NCBI GenBank assembly: GCA_009773495.1
Contig: WSXW01000002.1
Coordinates: 1-64,000, forward strand
Origin: Bacillota bacterium
GTDB lineage: Bacteria; Bacillota; UBA994
Length of the DNA: 64,000 bases
Direction: 5' to 3'
The position numbers were made by a program, and so were the translations under genes. Shown piece by piece: positions 9,620 to 17,575 of the stretch. Positions within the stretch are counted from its first letter, which is position 1. The number at the start of each line of letters is the position of its first letter. The notes beneath the pieces were generated by a model. The model ran no database searches. It was not told the DNA's origin and saw only the letters and a list, made by a program, of their open reading frames with translations.

Positions 9620-9746
9620 GCTCACCCTCCATAAAAGTAGTATCAATAAAAGTAGTAGTTGCTTACTAGTATCTTCTCTGTTATCGAGACAAATCCTTTA
9701 GTGCAATTTATACTTAACCGATATTCCCTGTAGGGACAATGAGTGT

Positions 9747-9775
9747 TTGACGTGGTAATTGCAAAGTGATATTGT
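9747..9775 (+). promoter_or_regulatory. Promoter of the proS T-box transcript
   Basis: TTGACG and TATTGT separated by 17 bases, just upstream of the T-box leader. The spacing and position fit a housekeeping sigma promoter. Confidence 0.55.
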
Positions 9776-9787
9776 ATAAAGTAATAG

Positions 9788-10003
9788 CCGAGAAGGGGAA
9801 CAGCTTATTCAACATGGTTTAGAGAGCCGATGTTTGGTGAAAATCGGTCCGTGTGAATGTGCAACCCACCCCAGAGCTGCAGGCGTTGAGCCGTGCCGGA
9901 CCCACCGTTAACGGGGCTTGAGTGGGCCTATTATAGGTCAATCAGGGTGGTACCACGGGTTTAATCCCCGTCCCTAAGTTTTTAGGGGCGGGGTGTTTTA
10001 TTT
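9788..10003 (+). ncRNA. T-box leader, probably proline-specific
   Basis: A T-box riboswitch upstream of prolyl-tRNA synthetase genes. Seen: an early AGAGAGCCGATGTTTGGTGA segment typical of Stem I, the T-box core AGGGTGGTACCACGG at 9944-9958, which pairs with uncharged tRNA acceptor ends, and a terminator directly after it. A CCC triplet at 9865-9867 followed by a purine is the best candidate specifier codon (proline); this assignment is inferred. Low charged tRNA-Pro would favour antitermination and expression of the downstream synthetase genes. Confidence 0.88.
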
Positions 10004-10004
10004 T
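9966..10004 (+). terminator. T-box-controlled terminator
   Basis: A 12-bp stem (CCCCGTCCCTAA with TTAGGGGCGGGG, one G-U pair), a 4-base loop, then TGTTTTATTTT. It competes with the antiterminator formed by the T-box core. Confidence 0.85.
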
Positions 10005-10024
10005 GCTGACAAGGACGGGTGGTT

Positions 10025-11040
10025 ATGCGCGCTAGTAGATTATTTGGACGGACGCTGAGGGAAGCCCCTGCAGATGCTGACACTCAGAGTTATAGGCTGA
10101 TGGTCCGGGCTGGTTTGCTTAAGCGGATTGGTTCGGGGATTTTTGCTTATTCTCCTCTCCTTTGGCGGGTGGGGCGCGCTTCTATGCAAGAATCGGGCTA
10201 AGCGTATCAATGGTGTCCTCAGATGTAGGGATGATGGGTGGGGCAGAGGCACATGAGTATCAATACCTCACGGCAGTAGGTGAAGATCATGTGGTGGTCT
10301 GTAAATCTTGTGGTTATAATGCTAACATCGACGCGGCTAAGCATAAGCTCTCAAGCGTTTCAGAGCCCACGAGTCAGCGTGTTGAAGAGGTGTACACTCC
10401 AGGTTGTAAAGACAACAAAAATGACCACCATCTAAAAAACGTTGACCCAAGAAGTTTTACTGGCACGTGCGTAGACGATCTCTCATTGCCCACTGAACAA
10501 AGCTTATGTGTGGTCTGTGATTCACCTCTTAGTCAAAGCAGGGGCATAGAAGTGGGCAATATCTTTAAACTAGGTGAGAAGTACTCGCGTCTCATGGGAG
10601 CCACCTATCTTGACAATAGGGGTACGGAGAACTTCCTGGTGATGGGGTGTTACGGTATTGGGATTGGGAGGACTATAGCCTGTATAGTTGAGCAGCATAG
10701 TGACGAGCGAGGAATTATCTGGCCTAAAGGCATCGCACCCTATGCCATTCACATCCTGGCTTTAGGTAACAAAACAGAGGTTACAGAGCTAGCTGAGTCC
10801 TTATACGCCGATCTACAAAAGGCTGGCCTTGAGGTCTTATACGATGATCGCGAGCAAACGCCTGGAGTAAAATTTGGAGACGCTGATTTACTAGGCATGC
10901 CTATTCAGGTGGTAGTAAGCAAACGTTCTATTGATGCAGGTGGAGTGGAGGTACGCCTGCGTAAAGAATCAAATTCTAAAGTGGTGCCCTACGGGGCTGT
11001 TCTTGAGGCGCTAAAGGCACATATAAACGTTGGAGATTAG
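10025..11040 (+). pseudogene. Decayed bacterial-type prolyl-tRNA synthetase
   Basis: Broken remains of a bacterial ProRS. One frame (10025-10201) gives the N terminus with TLREAPADADTQSYRLMVRA, then runs into a stop. The homology resumes in another frame at about 10180 (FYARIGLSVSM, then GGAEAHEYQ) and continues to 11040. Compared with a normal enzyme of about 570 residues, the motif 1/motif 2 block (roughly 130 residues) and most of the editing INS domain are missing, while motif 3 (GCYGIGIGRT) and the anticodon-binding domain (DDREQTPGVKF) remain. Loss of motif 2 means it cannot aminoacylate. The 3' part (10162-11040, TTG start) is still an open frame of 292 codons. It lies between the T-box leader and an intact proS. 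Confidence 0.85.
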
Positions 11041-11058
11041 AACAGGAGGAATTTATTC

Positions 11059-12513
11059 ATGGCTGAAGATCTAAAGTTAACTCCCCAGTCCAATGACTTT
11101 TCTGCGTGGTATTTAGAGGCTATTCAACGCGCGGGTCTGATGGATTACGCTCCCGTTAGGGGCTGCATCGTGTTCAAGCCTGATGGTTATGAGCTATGGG
11201 AGCGCATCCAAGCGGGGCTTGACAGCCGCTTTAAGGCTACTGGCCACCGTAACGCATACTTCCCCATGCTTATCCCTGAGAGCTTCTTCCAGAAGGAAAA
11301 GGAGCATATCGAAGGCTTTAATCCCGAGCTCCCCTGGGTGACTGAAGCTGGCGGTGAAAAACTCGAAGAGAGATTAGCGCTACGTCCTACCTCTGAGACG
11401 ATGATTGGCTACATGTACAGCAAGTGGATTCAAAGCTACCGCGACTTGCCGTTACTCCTGAATCAATGGTCAAATGTATTCCGTTGGGAGAAACGTACTA
11501 TGCCGTTTCTCCGAACCTCTGAATTTTTGTGGCAGGAAGGCCATACGGCCCATGCCGACGAGCCAGAGGCTCGCGAGGAGACCATGCGCATGCTAGACGT
11601 ATATGCGGACTTCGCCGAGAACGAAATGGCTGTCCCGGTTTGGAGAGGGCAGAAGACTCCTTCGGAGCGCTTTGCCGGTGCAGTGGATACCTATTCTATA
11701 GAGGCTATGATGAAGGACGGCAAGGCTCTACAGGCAGGGACGTCGCACTTCCTTGGCCAGAATTTTGCCAAGGGTTTCGATATCAAGTTCTTGGATCGCG
11801 ACAATCAGCTTAAATATGTTCATACTACTTCGTGGGGCGTATCTACGCGTTTAATCGGAGCCCTAGTAATGGTACACGGCGACGATAAGGGTATCGCCTT
11901 GCCCCCAAAGCTAGCTCCCATTCAGGTTGTGATGATCCCCATTGGTCCTCCGAAATTGCGAGAAAAGGTCATGGAGAAGTTCGGGCCAGTCTACGATGCA
12001 CTTAAGTCAGCAGGCGTTCGTGTAGCGACTGACCTTAGGGATGAGACCCCGGGTTGGAAGTTCAATGACTGGGAAATGCGGGGTGTGCCAATCCGGCTCG
12101 AACTAGGACCGCGTGATGTAGAAAACAATCAGTGCGTACTAGCTCGCCGCGACACAGGCGACAAAACAACCGCCAGTCTAGAAAATGTCATCTCACGCGT
12201 CAAGATGCTAATAGATGAGATTCAGATTAATATGTATAAGAAGGCACTAGCCTTCCGCAACGGAAACTGTCATCTTGGGATTGAAACTATGGATGACCTT
12301 CAGGCTCATATCGCCAAAACTGACGCGAGTGGTGAGCTTGTTGGGTGGGTGCTTGCTGGTTGGTGTGGGCACCCTATTTGCGAGGCGAGGATTAAGGAAG
12401 AGACTAAGTTCACATCGCGCAATATTCCGGCTGAACCCCCTGTGCGTAAAGAAAAGTGCATTGCTTGCGATAAGGAAGCAACCCATACTTTCTGGATTGC
12501 TAGAGCGTACTAA
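11059..12513 (+). CDS. proS: Prolyl-tRNA synthetase, archaeal/eukaryal type
   Basis: A 484-residue class II synthetase that charges tRNA-Pro. It lacks the bacterial INS editing insertion. Seen: motif 2 region NVFRWEKRTMPFLRTSEF, the proline-site region, motif 3 region STRLIGALVMVHGDDKG, the anticodon-binding domain (TDLRDETPGWKF), and a C-terminal zinc-binding tail with four Cys (CGHPIC and CIAC) ending in a terminal Tyr, as in the archaeal type. A clear AGGAGGAA precedes the ATG, 18 bases after the decayed bacterial copy. It is expressed from the same T-box leader, so it presumably replaced the bacterial enzyme after horizontal transfer. Confidence 0.95.
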   Translation: MAEDLKLTPQSNDFSAWYLEAIQRAGLMDYAPVRGCIVFKPDGYELWERIQAGLDSRFKATGHRNAYFPMLIPESFFQKEKEHIEGFNPELPWVTEAGGEKLEERLALRPTSETMIGYMYSKWIQSYRDLPLLLNQWSNVFRWEKRTMPFLRTSEFLWQEGHTAHADEPEAREETMRMLDVYADFAENEMAVPVWRGQKTPSERFAGAVDTYSIEAMMKDGKALQAGTSHFLGQNFAKGFDIKFLDRDNQLKYVHTTSWGVSTRLIGALVMVHGDDKGIALPPKLAPIQVVMIPIGPPKLREKVMEKFGPVYDALKSAGVRVATDLRDETPGWKFNDWEMRGVPIRLELGPRDVENNQCVLARRDTGDKTTASLENVISRVKMLIDEIQINMYKKALAFRNGNCHLGIETMDDLQAHIAKTDASGELVGWVLAGWCGHPICEARIKEETKFTSRNIPAEPPVRKEKCIACDKEATHTFWIARAY

Positions 12514-12521
12514 GGCGTAAC

Positions 12522-12553
12522 ACAAAGGAGCTGACGCAAGTCAGCTCCTTTGT
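12522..12553. terminator. Bidirectional terminator between proS and Nudix gene
   Basis: A perfect 14-bp stem (ACAAAGGAGCTGAC with GTCAGCTCCTTTGT) and a 4-base loop, between convergent genes. Confidence 0.8.
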
Positions 12554-12605
12554 CGTGCAAAACGGAAACGGCAAGTGTCTACCGCGGCCTTCAGCGACTT
12601 CCGCG

Positions 12606-13088
12606 TCAACGTATCCCGGCGTTTTCACTCAGTCTGTCGTGCCAATCGCGCCACACGTCTTTGATTAATATGACCTGGGGATGATGTATTCCCTGAGGAA
12701 GTGCATCACGAGCGAAGAGACCCCAATTATCCACTTCAGGACTGGGTATAAACGTGCCTCCAATAAACCTCCCCACCATAATAATATCCATACGTGAGCG
12801 GTCAACGTCTGCCTTGTACACGCCAATTATTTCTACTTCCAGCCCAGACTCCTCTTTGATTTCTCGTAACAGGCCGGCACTAGGCTGCTCAGCTCGATTC
12901 AACCCACCCGTGGGAACTCCCCAGGGAATTGGGCGGTAGGTGTGATGAAAGCATAGCACCTTGCCATCGCGATCAAAGAACACGCCCACTAACCCCACGT
13001 TAAAACGGTGGCTAAGTAGACGGGAAATATGGCACTTGAGTTTCTCTGGAATGACATGCTTCCAGAGAGTTAAGAGGCATTTTTGCAT
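12606..13088 (-). CDS. Nudix hydrolase
   Basis: A 160-residue Nudix protein that hydrolyses a nucleoside diphosphate linked to another moiety; substrate unknown. The Nudix box is seen as GGLNRAEQPSAGLLREIKEE followed by SGL, with the REIKEE core that binds Mg2+. An N-terminal extension of about 40 residues resembles those of Nudix proteins with a hydrophobic lead. AAGGATG lies upstream of the ATG. It is a single-gene unit convergent to proS. Confidence 0.88.
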   Translation of the reverse strand: MQKCLLTLWKHVIPEKLKCHISRLLSHRFNVGLVGVFFDRDGKVLCFHHTYRPIPWGVPTGGLNRAEQPSAGLLREIKEESGLEVEIIGVYKADVDRSRMDIIMVGRFIGGTFIPSPEVDNWGLFARDALPQGIHHPQVILIKDVWRDWHDRLSENAGIR

Positions 13089-13111
13089 AAGTCACATCCT
13101 TGTGGTTTGTT

Positions 13112-13280
13112 GTGAGTCATAAGTCATAAGACATGAGTCATTAGGGGAACGCGACTTCAGGCTATAGACATCAGACGTCAGCCATCAGGGGACCGTCTTC
13201 TGAAGCCTGACGACTGACGGCTAACCTACTGGGAACTGGGAACTGAGCACTGAGAGCTAGGATCGAGGAGCTAGGCACAC
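13112..13280. repeat. Degenerate short-word repeat tract
   Basis: This intergenic stretch is built of near-copies of short words: GAGTCATAAGTCATAAGACATGAGTCAT, then GACATCAGACGTCAGCCATCAGG, then CTGACGACTGACGGCT, then GGGAACTGGGAACTGAGCACTGAGAGCTAGGATCGAGGAGCTAGG, each shown here in pieces. Units of 6-10 bases drift gradually. No coding frame is convincing. Confidence 0.6.
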
Positions 13281-13369
13281 GCTATGCGCTCTCCACACTC
13301 CGCGCCATGTGCAAGTGCTCTTCTAGAATGCTATAATCTCACTAATACATATAATTACGGAGGTGCTCC

Positions 13370-14581
13370 ATGATTAGTATACGACGGATTTACGACAGAT
13401 TAGAGAAATTGGCGTCATTCAACGCTACACCGAATCAGGGTATTACTCGCTTAAGCTTCACGCCAGAGGACAAGCAAGCGCGCGAATGGTTCATGGCAGA
13501 AGCAAAGAGAATGGGTATGGATGTTCGAATTGATGGGGCTGGCAATACTTTTGCTCGCCTTGGCGGCAAGGGTAAAGCCATTTTATGTGGCTCTCATTTA
13601 GATACTGTTCCCCATGGGGGAAAATATGACGGAGCCCTTGGGGTTGTGGCAGCCCTTGAGGTTGCTGAGACTCTGCACGAGTCGGGGTTGGCGCTCAAGC
13701 GACCCTTCGAAGTAGTGGTATGGTCTGATGAGGAGGGCGGCCGATTCGGCACTGGGCTGTTGGGGTCACGTGCTGCCATTGGTTTTCTCACCGAACAAGA
13801 ATTAAGTACTATTAGAGATAAAAGTGAGATTCTGCTTGGCGACGCCTTGCGGCCCTTCGCCGTGGGGCAGCTAGAGAGCGCGAAGCTTGATGTCGAGAAC
13901 TATGAGTGTTACCTCGAAGTTCATATAGAACAAGGCTCTCGCCTTATGGACGAGGGATATCAAGTTGGTGTTGTCGAAGGCATTGTAGGAATTTCGCGTC
14001 TAGTTGTAACTATTAAGGGGCAAGCCAACCATGCTGGTACTACGCCCATGAATAAGCGTCGCGATGCTCTTTTTGCGGCAGCGCAGGTGGTATTGGGAGT
14101 GCGTGGTATCGGTCTAAAGCATATGCCGGGTGTGGCAACAGTAGGGCAAATCAAAGCTCTGCCAGGTGCCGTAAACGTGATACCGGGTGAAGTGACCCTT
14201 TCGATTGAAGTGAGAGACCTTAGCCAAGACACTATTGATACAATGGTACAGGAAGCCCGTAAACTAGTCGCAGGGGTATGTCAGGAGGCGGGTATGCAGT
14301 GGGAGGACGTTCTCCTGAAAAATAGTGAGCCTAGCCTGACTGACGCAAATCTAAAGAAGCTCATGTGGCAAGAAATTGAGGCACTAGGGCTCAAGGGTCT
14401 GAGTATGCCTAGTGGGGCAGGGCATGACGCACAGTCACTAGCCCTAATCATGCCTGCAGCCATGCTATTTGTTCCCAGCATTGATGGCATCAGTCATAGT
14501 CCCTTAGAGGAATGTAGACCCGAGGACATAGAAGCTGGTGTGTCGGTCCTCTACAAGACGGTGGAGAGGCTGATCACCTAA
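13370..14581 (+). CDS. M20 family amidase (hydantoinase/carbamoylase type)
   Basis: A 403-residue zinc amidohydrolase of the N-carbamoyl-L-amino-acid hydrolase/allantoate amidohydrolase group. Seen: metal motifs GSHLDTVPHGGKYDG (about 80-95), the Glu pair in WSDEEGGRFG, HIEQG (about 189), the dimerisation-domain HAGTTPM, and the late GAGHDAQ. The family removes the carbamoyl or ureido group from amino acids or allantoate; no hydantoinase or allantoinase gene is nearby, so the substrate is open. GGAGGTG precedes the ATG, and a TATAAT lies at 13332-13337. Confidence 0.88.
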   Translation: MISIRRIYDRLEKLASFNATPNQGITRLSFTPEDKQAREWFMAEAKRMGMDVRIDGAGNTFARLGGKGKAILCGSHLDTVPHGGKYDGALGVVAALEVAETLHESGLALKRPFEVVVWSDEEGGRFGTGLLGSRAAIGFLTEQELSTIRDKSEILLGDALRPFAVGQLESAKLDVENYECYLEVHIEQGSRLMDEGYQVGVVEGIVGISRLVVTIKGQANHAGTTPMNKRRDALFAAAQVVLGVRGIGLKHMPGVATVGQIKALPGAVNVIPGEVTLSIEVRDLSQDTIDTMVQEARKLVAGVCQEAGMQWEDVLLKNSEPSLTDANLKKLMWQEIEALGLKGLSMPSGAGHDAQSLALIMPAAMLFVPSIDGISHSPLEECRPEDIEAGVSVLYKTVERLIT

Positions 14582-14713
14582 GTGGGCATTGTGCTTTACC
14601 CAGTTGTCTGGTTGCTGCTAATTCCCTTCCGACTTCTCGGTATCGGGGTAGAGGGAGTACTAGCACTTATCAGGGCTATCATAATGCTACCTGCAAAACT
14701 ATTAGGATTTTAA
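14582..14713 (+). CDS. Small hydrophobic protein (43 aa)
   Basis: A short frame beginning with GTG directly after the preceding stop codon and ending just before a strong terminator. The predicted product is very hydrophobic with a few Arg and Lys (LYPVVWLLLIPFRLLGIG, then a second amphipathic stretch LIRAIIMLPAKLLGF), so it could be a single- or double-pass membrane peptide. A GGAGAGG lies 11-17 bases upstream inside the previous gene. Too short for family assignment; the position between a stop and a terminator supports it being real. Confidence 0.45.
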   Translation: MGIVLYPVVWLLLIPFRLLGIGVEGVLALIRAIIMLPAKLLGF

Positions 14714-14717
14714 GCAT

Positions 14718-14754
14718 AAAAGTTGGGTGTCTCAAGCTGAGACACCCAACTTTT
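14718..14754 (+). terminator. Strong intrinsic terminator
   Basis: A perfect 17-bp stem (AAAAGTTGGGTGTCTCA with its complement), a 3-base loop, ending in TTTT. Confidence 0.85.
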
Positions 14755-14894
14755 GCATGAACCGGGACACGAGGGGACCCGAGGCACTACGTCCCATCCT
14801 CCTGTACCGATGATCCAATAGGTCCTGTGAGTCCCCGCTTAATTACGTCTTCTGCCTATCCCGCCCCATCCCGCTGAATGTCTTTTATTTCACC

Positions 14895-15872
14895 TTACAA
14901 ACCCAATCCCTGCGTTGTATGTCCTTCGTCCAACGCTTTAGGCCGGGCAGCAGATCTGCCTTTGATCATGGTCAACCATACACCACTAATTATTAGTACT
15001 CCACCGACTATCATAGCTGGCGTCAGTACTTCTCCGAGAAGTGCTACAGACCATATTATTGAGAACACGGGGATTAAAAAGAGTGTGACCGCGGCTTGTG
15101 AGGCTTGAATGCGTTGTAACAGATAGAAATAGGCCACAACAGAGACAGATGTGGGGACGACGCTAAGATAAGCAATTATTAGTTTGTGGCTTGTGGTTAA
15201 GGTCCCCCAGCTCTGACCTCGGTCTAGGATGAGCGCTACTACCGCTAACCCAAGCGCACCTATAGTCGTAGTCCAGGCTACTACTATGGGGGGCTCTTCA
15301 TGATGAAGCACTTGCTTACTGAGGATCGTGTAAATGCTGTAGCTCAGGGCGGCGCCAATTACCAATAAGTTGCCGGAGCTTTGGCCCCAGTCCGTAAACC
15401 ACTGACCATTTGTTGTAACGAAATACACACCGATAAATGCGGCGAGCAAACCCAAAACCTTGCGTTTGGTTAGGGGCTCGCCCAAAATTACGGCAGACAA
15501 GAGGACTGCGAAAATTGGGTCCGTCGTGCCCAGTAGGCTAGTACTGCTGGCTGTGCTTAGATTGAGCCCTAGGTTTTGCAGAAAGTTATTCATAAATATA
15601 CCGATAAAGCCGAGGACTAAGTAGGTTTTCCACCGCCGCCTTAGCGAAGCAAATACTTCTTGTGAAGAGAAAACGTAAACTGCGTAGCCTAACAAGCATA
15701 CAGAGCCCACGCTAAAGCGCAGGGCAGCTAATGATGTAGGGGGAATAGCCCCAAGAACGAGCTTAGATAAGGGAAATACAGTAGACCATATGATAACAGG
15801 GGTAAGTAGGAGGACGCTGAGATGTGTTTCACGCTTAGGTCGCCCTTGAGAGGCCGTATTTGACATGTTCAA
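14895..15872 (-). CDS. EamA/DMT family transporter
   Basis: A 325-residue inner-membrane protein with about ten hydrophobic segments in two EamA repeats (LVLGFIGIFMNNFLQNLG in the first, TFLFLIPVFSIIWSVALLGE-like text in the second). The family exports metabolites or amino acids; substrate unknown. The start is TTG at 15872 with AAAGGGG 8 bases upstream; an ATG two codons on is the alternative. A tail of charged residues follows the last membrane helix. It is preceded by a hairpin that ends the hcp transcript. Confidence 0.88.
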   Translation of the reverse strand: MNMSNTASQGRPKRETHLSVLLLTPVIIWSTVFPLSKLVLGAIPPTSLAALRFSVGSVCLLGYAVYVFSSQEVFASLRRRWKTYLVLGFIGIFMNNFLQNLGLNLSTASSTSLLGTTDPIFAVLLSAVILGEPLTKRKVLGLLAAFIGVYFVTTNGQWFTDWGQSSGNLLVIGAALSYSIYTILSKQVLHHEEPPIVVAWTTTIGALGLAVVALILDRGQSWGTLTTSHKLIIAYLSVVPTSVSVVAYFYLLQRIQASQAAVTLFLIPVFSIIWSVALLGEVLTPAMIVGGVLIISGVWLTMIKGRSAARPKALDEGHTTQGLGL

Positions 15873-16034
15873 GCTACTACCCCTTTCTATTTATCGAGCG
15901 GCATCCCCAAAAGAAATCCAGCCACGAGAGCGCATGAACTGGTTTTTTGATCATTGCCTCTCCACTTTGTAAACTATCATGCCTCATTATACAGGATTAT
16001 TACAGAAGAGGCTTATTAGAAGCAACAATACCGG

Positions 16035-16079
16035 ACAGGCGTAGTTTCCTTCAAGTGAAGAAAACTACGCCTGTTTTTC
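16035..16079. terminator. Hairpin between hcp and the EamA gene
   Basis: A 13-bp stem (ACAGGCGTAGTTT with AAACTACGCCTGT). It lies just after the hcp stop codon, but the T-run (TTTTTCTT) is on the plus-strand side, so termination of hcp by it is less certain. Confidence 0.5.
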
Positions 16080-16085
16080 TTGGTG

Positions 16086-17387
16086 CTACGCCTTGGCGTC
16101 TCCCAACATTTCTGCCATATCGTCAGCAGCGTTGCTGATAAGCTTGAGGTTGAAGTGCGTCTGTAGGGCATTGAGCACGCCTGGGGTGATGAAGTCTGGG
16201 GGAGTAGGTCCGATGTAGATATTCTTTACACCTATGCTGAAGAGACCTAAAAGGATAGCTACTGCCTTTTGCTCAAACCATGAAAGCACTACGCTTACGG
16301 GTAGGTCATTTACGCCACAACTGAAAGCATCTGCTAAGGCTGCGGCAATCTTGACGGCAGAACCGCTGTTGTTGCACTGACCTAGGTCAATGTAGCGAGG
16401 AATGCTTGTCCCAGGTACCGAGCCGAAGTCTACGTCGTTAAAGCGGAACTTACCACAAGAGGTAGTAAGGATAACACAGTCCTGCGGTAGCGAGGTTGCT
16501 AGGGTTCTGTAGTATTCCCCACCCTTGCCGGGAGCATCGCAGCCCGCAATTACAAAGAAGCGGCGGATCTTGCCAGTCTTTACTGCCCCGATAATTTCTG
16601 GGGCAATAGATAGGACTGTCTGGTGGTGGAAGCCGGTAGTCAATGTCTTGCTACTGGCAACGTTCGCAGCAGGAAGCTCTAGGGCCCTATTGATGATTGG
16701 CGTGAAGTCATTGTTTTCAATCTTTAGCACACCTTCGAGACCAGTTACATCGTAGGCGAAGAAGCGGTCGGAGTAAGTACCTTTGATTGGCATAATGCAA
16801 TTGGTGGTGCCAAGAATAGAGCCAGGGAACTCTTCGAATACCTTGCGTTGGTCATACCAAGCCTTGCCTACGTTACCCTTCAGGTGAGCATATTTCTTTA
16901 AGTGTGGGTAGCCGTGGGCAGGCAGCATCTCGGAGTGGGTGTAGATGTTAATGCCCTTGCCTACGCTCTGCTCTAGAAGCATCTCGAGAGCGAGTAGGTT
17001 ATGACCAGTTACAAGAATGCACTTGCCCTCAACCTTATCCTGGGAGACTACTGCAGGTTGAGGAACACCGAGACGGTCTAGATGCGCTTTGTCTAAGAGA
17101 TCCATGACCCTAAGAGTAGCGCCACCGACCTTCATAGCTAGCTTAAGATGGTCGTCAAGGCTAAAGTTTACATTAGTAAGGGTAGTGTAGAGTGCCTCTT
17201 GAGTAACTGCATCCACTTCGGGGTCAGTGTAGCCGAGTTGACGGGCGTGAGTAGCATAAGCAGCGATACCCTTTAATGCAAAAATGACTGTGTCTTGGAG
17301 GCTGGCGATGTCCTCATTTTTCCCGCAGACACCTATCTTGGTGCAGCCACCTTTGGGGGTTTGCTCACATTGATTGCAAAACATCAT
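16086..17387 (-). CDS. hcp: Hybrid-cluster protein (short, class III-like)
   Basis: About 433 residues, with the [4Fe-4S] motif C-x2-C-x7-C-x5-C at the N terminus (CNQC, then C, then GVCG) and the hybrid Fe-S-O cluster ligand regions VTGHNLLALEMLLEQ, GTTNCIMPIKG, IAGCDAPGKGGEYYRTL and LTTSCGKFRF. At about 430 residues it is shorter than the 540-550 of class I/II enzymes, which suits class III, lacking one helical bundle. Hcp acts in nitrosative-stress defence (NO or hydroxylamine reduction). The start is one of two adjacent ATGs after AAAGGAG; the longer frame to 17408 has no ribosome binding site. A palindromic CRP/FNR-type site lies upstream. Confidence 0.93.
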   Translation of the reverse strand: MMFCNQCEQTPKGGCTKIGVCGKNEDIASLQDTVIFALKGIAAYATHARQLGYTDPEVDAVTQEALYTTLTNVNFSLDDHLKLAMKVGGATLRVMDLLDKAHLDRLGVPQPAVVSQDKVEGKCILVTGHNLLALEMLLEQSVGKGINIYTHSEMLPAHGYPHLKKYAHLKGNVGKAWYDQRKVFEEFPGSILGTTNCIMPIKGTYSDRFFAYDVTGLEGVLKIENNDFTPIINRALELPAANVASSKTLTTGFHHQTVLSIAPEIIGAVKTGKIRRFFVIAGCDAPGKGGEYYRTLATSLPQDCVILTTSCGKFRFNDVDFGSVPGTSIPRYIDLGQCNNSGSAVKIAAALADAFSCGVNDLPVSVVLSWFEQKAVAILLGLFSIGVKNIYIGPTPPDFITPGVLNALQTHFNLKLISNAADDMAEMLGDAKA

Positions 17388-17464
17388 GTGTAAAAGAACT
17401 CCTTTCAAACTTTCAAATTTAACCGTGTTACATAAATACTATAGCTATGGGTGGAGTATAACTC

Positions 17465-17480
17465 TGTGACAAATGTCACA
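17465..17480 (-). promoter_or_regulatory. CRP/FNR-type operator upstream of hcp
   Basis: TGTGACAAATGTCACA, with 7-bp inverted arms around two central bases, 78 bases upstream of the hcp start. This matches the TGTGA-N6-TCACA form used by CRP/FNR-family regulators; in many anaerobes the regulator HcpR controls hcp. The regulator assignment is inferred. Confidence 0.6.
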
Positions 17481-17575
17481 AAGCGTTTAAAAATTAAAAA
17501 AGCTCTAACAGTGACTCCATGTAGCACCATCCTTTCCTATAAAGGATGAATGACATAGGGGGGAAGGACATCACT

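Noticed and set aside
15947-16138. Plus-strand frame of 63 codons over the hcp 3' end
   Set aside because: It overlaps hcp and the hairpin, has no ribosome binding site and no recognisable homology.
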